Shown here in pieces: positions 7,252-10,348 of a stretch of 10,348 bases of DNA (position 1 is its first letter; every line of letters begins with the position of its first letter). This DNA comes from Thermotoga sp. 4484_232 (GTDB taxonomy: Bacteria; Thermotogota; Thermotogae; Thermotogales; Thermotogaceae), in assembly GCA_002084985.1 (NCBI GenBank), contig MZGO01000033.1:1-10348 (forward strand), in the 5' to 3' direction. Under the pieces are notes generated by a model. That model was not told where the DNA came from and made no database searches. It worked only from the letters and a program-made list of their open reading frames with translations. The position numbers were made by a program, and so were the translations under genes.

Positions 7252-8670
7252 TTGATGTTTCTGCTCCTTGTATCAACCCTCATGTTCCCATTCAGAATCG
7301 TCAGCACTTCTAGGATGGACATAATCTATCAAGATGGTCTGGAAAGGCAAGCTTTCGAACTCATGAAGAACGGTGAAAACATTATGAAAAGAGTTGAAGG
7401 CCTCCTAGGGATAAAACTAAAAGATAGACTGAAGGTATATATCGTCAGAAATGGTGATATAGCCAACGCTTACGCCGATCCCTTGGACAACGTTATCGTC
7501 ATATACCCTAACGATCTTCAACCGGAAGATTTCATACCATCTTACAACAACTGGGTAGATTACGTCTTCTCCCATGAATATACCCACATTCTGCTTGGAA
7601 GAAACTATGAGAGATGGTTGAATGTCTTCAGGATCTTCGGGGATGTGGTGCCCCCAGCGATCCACAATCAACACGTTCCCATGTACCTTCATGAGGGGCT
7701 GGCGATAGAATTCGATTGGGAGACCATCAAAAGGATCATTCACAACATTAGAGAACCTTTTACCAGATTCTCAGAAGCTGTGGAAAAAGCCTGCAAGAAA
7801 GATTTCAGGGATTTGACGAAAAGATGGTTGAAGCATACCCCAGCTACACACTTCGAAGAATTTATAAAAGTGGATGGAAACGTGAGGAAACCCATATTCG
7901 ATTCTGGAAAAGTTTATTTTATGCTGAAAGACGATTTTGGAAGGAGTGGCATATACACTTTTGATGGTGAAAACGCGAACCCCGTGATTCTGGAACCTTC
8001 CATTGTGGATTTCTCTGTTAAGGATGGCAAATTGGTTTTCATAAAACGTCTGAGTACACCCGAAGGTTATGTAAACCACGTTTTCACGAAGGAAAAGAAT
8101 ATGGTGGGTAAAAACTTCGTATCCGTGGACTGGTATGGTGACAGGTTGATTGGTGTGAAGCAACTCGAGAATGGTTTGAGAAATGTGGTCATTTTCCATA
8201 ATGGTAGGGAAGAGACGATACTGGAAGGGAGCGAATCTTTCGTACCGCTCCAGGTTACATCGGATGGTGAGGACGCTGCGCTACTTGCCAAATCGAAGGG
8301 AGCTGTTGACATATTCCTTCTAAAAGATGGAAAGATCTACAATCTAACCAACGACAAATTCACTGAGGCTTTCCCTCTTCTGAGGAATGGTGCCCTTACC
8401 TTCTCAAAAGAAATAAACGGAGAAACACACATTTTTAAAATCGATCTAGCCACCGGAGAGATAGAGGAGTTCGGAGAAGGGGTTGAGGCAACGATATATG
8501 GAAAAACGATCCTGAAGACGATTTTCAAAAATGGAAGGTACCGTCTATTCATCGATAAAAAGTCAAAACGCGTTGGCAAAGTTGCTCTGCACGAAACCGT
8601 CGTTGATACCGTCTCAGACCATGGAGTTTCTCTGAGGGGGGTGAAAACGCACATTCCTGTTGTCGGATAA
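7252..8670 (+). CDS. Exported peptidase-MA-like / beta-propeller protein, frame-disrupted at its 3' end
   Basis: The ORF (472 residues from TTG 7252; four more if the ATA at 7240 is used) begins with a hydrophobic export segment, roughly residues 1-17. A gluzincin-type peptidase domain follows: HEYTH at 108-112 gives H108, E109 and H112, and YLHEGLA (145-151) supplies the downstream ligand E148, as in the peptidase MA family. The domain ends with RIIHNIREPFTRFSEAVEKA and DLTKRWLKH (to about 195). Between EGLAIEFDWE and that tail the family normally has some 50-70 residues, including a GxSFxxYLxxxYG-like segment, which is missing. From about 205 to the end come TolB-like propeller blades, for example IYNLTNDKFTEAFPL and HIFKIDLATGEIEEF. 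A TAA at 8668 ends the frame, and a beta-barrel-like sequence continues in the +1 frame. The product would sit in the periplasm, anchored by that barrel. Missing segment, start codon and frame change together suggest a decaying gene. Confidence 0.8.
   Translation: MMFLLLVSTLMFPFRIVSTSRMDIIYQDGLERQAFELMKNGENIMKRVEGLLGIKLKDRLKVYIVRNGDIANAYADPLDNVIVIYPNDLQPEDFIPSYNNWVDYVFSHEYTHILLGRNYERWLNVFRIFGDVVPPAIHNQHVPMYLHEGLAIEFDWETIKRIIHNIREPFTRFSEAVEKACKKDFRDLTKRWLKHTPATHFEEFIKVDGNVRKPIFDSGKVYFMLKDDFGRSGIYTFDGENANPVILEPSIVDFSVKDGKLVFIKRLSTPEGYVNHVFTKEKNMVGKNFVSVDWYGDRLIGVKQLENGLRNVVIFHNGREETILEGSESFVPLQVTSDGEDAALLAKSKGAVDIFLLKDGKIYNLTNDKFTEAFPLLRNGALTFSKEINGETHIFKIDLATGEIEEFGEGVEATIYGKTILKTIFKNGRYRLFIDKKSKRVGKVALHETVVDTVSDHGVSLRGVKTHIPVVG
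8644..8670 (+). other. Probable +1 frame change in the peptidase/propeller/barrel gene
   Basis: The upstream frame stops at 8668-8670 and the barrel frame is closed by a TGA at 8642-8644, so the switch must occur between them. Removing one A from AAAA (8644-8647) would give a continuous reading G-V-K-R-T-F-L-L-S-D-K-E-K-G, a natural propeller strand. The nearby run of six G (8636-8641) cannot be the site on its own, because one G fewer would place the TGA in frame. Confidence 0.6.
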
Positions 8671-9289
8671 AGAAAAGGGATTGTACATCGTATATCAACA
8701 TCTGCAGAACACACCGGCATCTCTCTCAGTTCTAAAAACAAGTGAGGATTTGCTGTTCTCAGGGATCGTTTACTTTCCAACAAGATTGAAAACGAAACAG
8801 ATGTGGTTTTCCATAGGAGCGTCTTATAAAGATGCGTTTTCTCTTTTTACATCTTTAAATGTTGGGAAAGCTGGTGGAAGAAGACATTACACATCGTTTC
8901 CCGAATTGAGGCTTATTGTCTCATCGGAACCAGGTGTTTCGCTCGGGGAAGGTTTTTTAATTGGAAAATCCTTGAACTTCTTGGAAGTTGATCTATCTGA
9001 CTCCCCCAGTTTAGAGTTTTTAAACGTAACTCCTTTCCTCGATCTTGGATGGGGTTTCAGCGATGGTTGGATGCTTCTAGATGCTTTGGACATGACCTTT
9101 TCAGTGAAGTTTGGCGTGAAGGACACACACTTTGAAGGTGGTTTCAGACTGAATACGGTTGTATCTTACAACTTCAACATACCACTGAACTTCAGGATCG
9201 GAATAGGAAAAAAAGGAGTGTATTTTAAATTGGATATAGGAAATCTCGGATTGCCTTTCTCCCATACTATGCTGCCATTGCTGAAATAG
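8660..9289 (+). CDS. C-terminal beta-barrel part of the peptidase/propeller protein, in a shifted frame
   Basis: This 209-residue reading begins with a possible TTG at 8660, overlaps the preceding frame by 11 bases and has no signal peptide. Its frame is open only from 8645, just after a TGA at 8642. The first residues (SDKEKGLYIVYQ) look like a propeller strand continuing the upstream protein. The rest has alternating hydrophobic and polar strands rich in Gly and aromatics (PFLDLGWGFSDGWMLL; NTVVSYNFNIPLNFRIGIG; VYFKLDIGNLGLPF), typical of the end of an outer-membrane barrel of the BamA/ShlB surface-antigen style. The barrel is short compared with usual ones of 300 or more residues. I read it as the remainder of the upstream gene after a one-base gain. 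GGGGTGA (8638-8644) could allow independent reinitiation at the TTG, though 15 bases away, so two overlapping genes remain an alternative. Confidence 0.65.
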   Translation: MSDKEKGLYIVYQHLQNTPASLSVLKTSEDLLFSGIVYFPTRLKTKQMWFSIGASYKDAFSLFTSLNVGKAGGRRHYTSFPELRLIVSSEPGVSLGEGFLIGKSLNFLEVDLSDSPSLEFLNVTPFLDLGWGFSDGWMLLDALDMTFSVKFGVKDTHFEGGFRLNTVVSYNFNIPLNFRIGIGKKGVYFKLDIGNLGLPFSHTMLPLLK

Positions 9290-9304
9290 CTTGAATCATT
9301 TCAG
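9281..9304. terminator. Stem-loop spanning both convergent stop codons, possible bidirectional terminator
   Basis: CTGAAAT (9281-9287) and ATTTCAG (9298-9304) form a perfect 7-bp stem with a 10-base loop. Each arm is the last sense codons and stop of one gene: CTG AAA TAG on the plus strand and CTG AAA TGA on the minus strand. No T-run follows on either side, so it is not a classic intrinsic terminator. Weak. Confidence 0.3.
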
Positions 9305-10348
9305 AAACTTCCTCCATGTTTTGTATGGAGTTGCTTTTATGCCATTTTTCACAACATCAAAAGTGAAGGCAGTTGGCCCTAGATTGTCATCTATTTTGAT
9401 GGTCTCATCACCGATACTGACAGTCACACCTGGATAACACGCATCACTTGCAACTATCAACGCGTTCTTTCTGAGTTGCTTTTCTCTCCTTGATATGTTC
9501 AAAGCTTCCAACGTTTTCCTCCTCTTTTCCATTCTCTCGTAAAGCGTTTTCTTTTTGTTCTCTATGTTTATCAATATCAGCGATATCTCCTTGTTCTCAG
9601 AATCAGAAACGTTATCGAGCATCATCTTGAATTTCCTTTGAAGTGTCGATAGACTAGTTAATTCCCTCACAAGTTCCATCAATTCATGACTTATCTCATA
9701 ATACTGCTTTTGTGTTTCAAAGTCCACACCAGCTTCCACCACTGTTTTGGCACCGCTCATGTTCCCCAACACCCTCGCTTTTATACTCTTCCCCGCTGAT
9801 ACCTTCCCACCAACTATCAAACCTTTTCCAAAGACTGCCACATCCTTCTTTGCAACAGCGTGGCAATTCATCATGTACTCCCCTACTTCTATCGATCCCT
9901 CAGATGCAACGAATGTCTCACTCAAAAACTTCGCTGATACATCTCCCCCCGATATTATCTTCCCTCTCTTCCTGCCAAAAACCCCTTTCCTTATCACAAC
10001 TGATCCCTTCGCCTCTATGTGGAATCCCCCACTCACTATCCCATCTATTATTACGTCTTTCCCTGATATTACTTTAAAATTCCCATCTATGTTCCCTCTT
10101 ATCCATACACTTCCTGGAAAGTCTATGTTCCCAACGCTGTAATCAAGATCTCCATTCACCACAAATATTTCTTTAACATTTACCTTCCCATCATTTGATA
10201 CGTAAGGTTGTCCTTCAACCATCGATATTATGAATTTTCCATCTTCACTGAGTTTTACATTCTTTCCTACAAGTTCGTGTAACGCTATGTCTTTCCCCTT
10301 CTTCGACGGTATTTCCCTTCCAAAAACATCCCTGCCAGGTTTCCCATC
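9296..10348 (-). CDS. DUF342 / FapA-family beta-helix protein (partial, N-terminus outside window)
   Basis: The frame is open to the right edge, giving 350 visible residues; the ATG at 10222 is internal, since the 42 residues before it (D-G-K-P-G-R-D-V-F-G..., ending EDGKFIIS) match the usual GxPGxDVFG and dG segments of this family. A right-handed beta-helix of short glycine-marked repeats follows (about 62-207: FPGSVWIRGNI, GKDVIIDGIVSG, GGDVSAKFL, GKSIKARVLGNMSG). Then come a charged coiled-coil hairpin (about 210-295) and a C-terminal strand cap with LIVASDACYPGVTVSIG. DUF342 proteins are common in Thermotogota, Firmicutes and Vibrio, where FapA was described; their biochemical role is poorly defined and often linked to regulation or the cell surface. 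No membrane segment is visible. It converges on the barrel gene, with 6 bases between stops, so it is a separate transcription unit whose promoter lies to the right. Confidence 0.88.
   Translation of the reverse strand, partial: DGKPGRDVFGREIPSKKGKDIALHELVGKNVKLSEDGKFIISMVEGQPYVSNDGKVNVKEIFVVNGDLDYSVGNIDFPGSVWIRGNIDGNFKVISGKDVIIDGIVSGGFHIEAKGSVVIRKGVFGRKRGKIISGGDVSAKFLSETFVASEGSIEVGEYMMNCHAVAKKDVAVFGKGLIVGGKVSAGKSIKARVLGNMSGAKTVVEAGVDFETQKQYYEISHELMELVRELTSLSTLQRKFKMMLDNVSDSENKEISLILINIENKKKTLYERMEKRRKTLEALNISRREKQLRKNALIVASDACYPGVTVSIGDETIKIDDNLGPTAFTFDVVKNGIKATPYKTWRKFLK
9312..9338 (+). terminator. Weak hairpin with T-rich tail, possible plus-strand terminator inside the DUF342 gene
   Basis: CTCCAT (9312-9317) pairs with ATGGAG (9325-9330), and the stem can gain one G-T pair. 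TTGCTTTT follows on the plus strand. It lies 23 bases after the barrel gene's stop and inside the opposing coding region. The stem is short, so this is only a candidate. Confidence 0.3.

Noticed and set aside
8337..8783. Minus-strand open frame of 148 codons across the propeller/barrel junction
   Set aside because: It has a composition unlike the neighbouring proteins and no domain, while the plus strand gives propeller and barrel patterns on both sides.
9712..10142. Two plus-strand open frames rich in Pro and Ser opposite the DUF342 gene
   Set aside because: Their low-complexity composition is the mirror of the glycine-rich beta-helix repeats on the minus strand.
10099..10222. ATG at 10222 as the start of the DUF342 protein
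   Set aside because: The frame continues upstream to the window edge with family-typical sequence (GKPGRDVFG), and no ribosome binding site precedes this ATG.

Overview
The window looks like chromosomal DNA of a thermophilic bacterium of the Thermotogota, most likely a Thermotoga or Pseudothermotoga relative. This rests on protein style (Lys/Glu-rich, many Ile, Arg mostly as AGA/AGG), moderate GC, strong GGAGGT-type ribosome binding sites and very tight same-strand gene packing. It is an inference from style and gene content; there is no rRNA or other marker gene here to settle it.

Minus-strand block, about 7135 down to 1. Read in the direction of transcription it holds: a GH38 alpha-mannosidase split into a short N-terminal ORF (7135-6842) and a long catalytic ORF (6905-4233); a MoxR-type AAA+ ATPase (4210-3149); a metallopeptidase-like/VWA protein of the COG3864 (DUF2201) type (3152-1971); an unrecognised 264-residue cytosolic protein (1974-1180); and a Wzx/MATE-like polysaccharide flippase (1172 to the left edge, C-terminus outside). 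The ATPase, VWA and unknown genes are joined by two ATGA stop/start overlaps and form a translationally coupled module. The mannosidase lies 22 bases upstream and the flippase 7 bases downstream, so all five may share one transcript.

Plus-strand block, 7240-9289. It encodes an exported protein with three parts in order: a signal peptide and gluzincin (peptidase MA-like) domain with HEYTH and a downstream EGLA, a TolB-like beta-propeller, and a probable outer-membrane beta-barrel end. A +1 frame change near 8645-8670 separates the barrel from the rest, the natural start codon appears to be ATA instead of ATG, and the peptidase domain seems to lack an internal segment. The gene may be decaying or may carry sequence errors.

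The 104-base divergent region between the two broken genes (about 7136-7239) holds adjacent perfect inverted repeats that look like paired repressor operators. At the right, a DUF342/FapA-type protein (minus strand, N-terminus outside the window) converges on the barrel gene with only 6 bases between the stop codons.

The most notable points are the coupled ATPase/VWA-metallopeptidase/unknown module inside a glycan-related operon, the two divergent neighbours that are both frame-disrupted and both appear to lack an internal piece, and the palindromic control region between them. No RNA genes, CRISPR array, insertion sequence or phage gene was seen. No gene-free stretch exceeds 300 bases.
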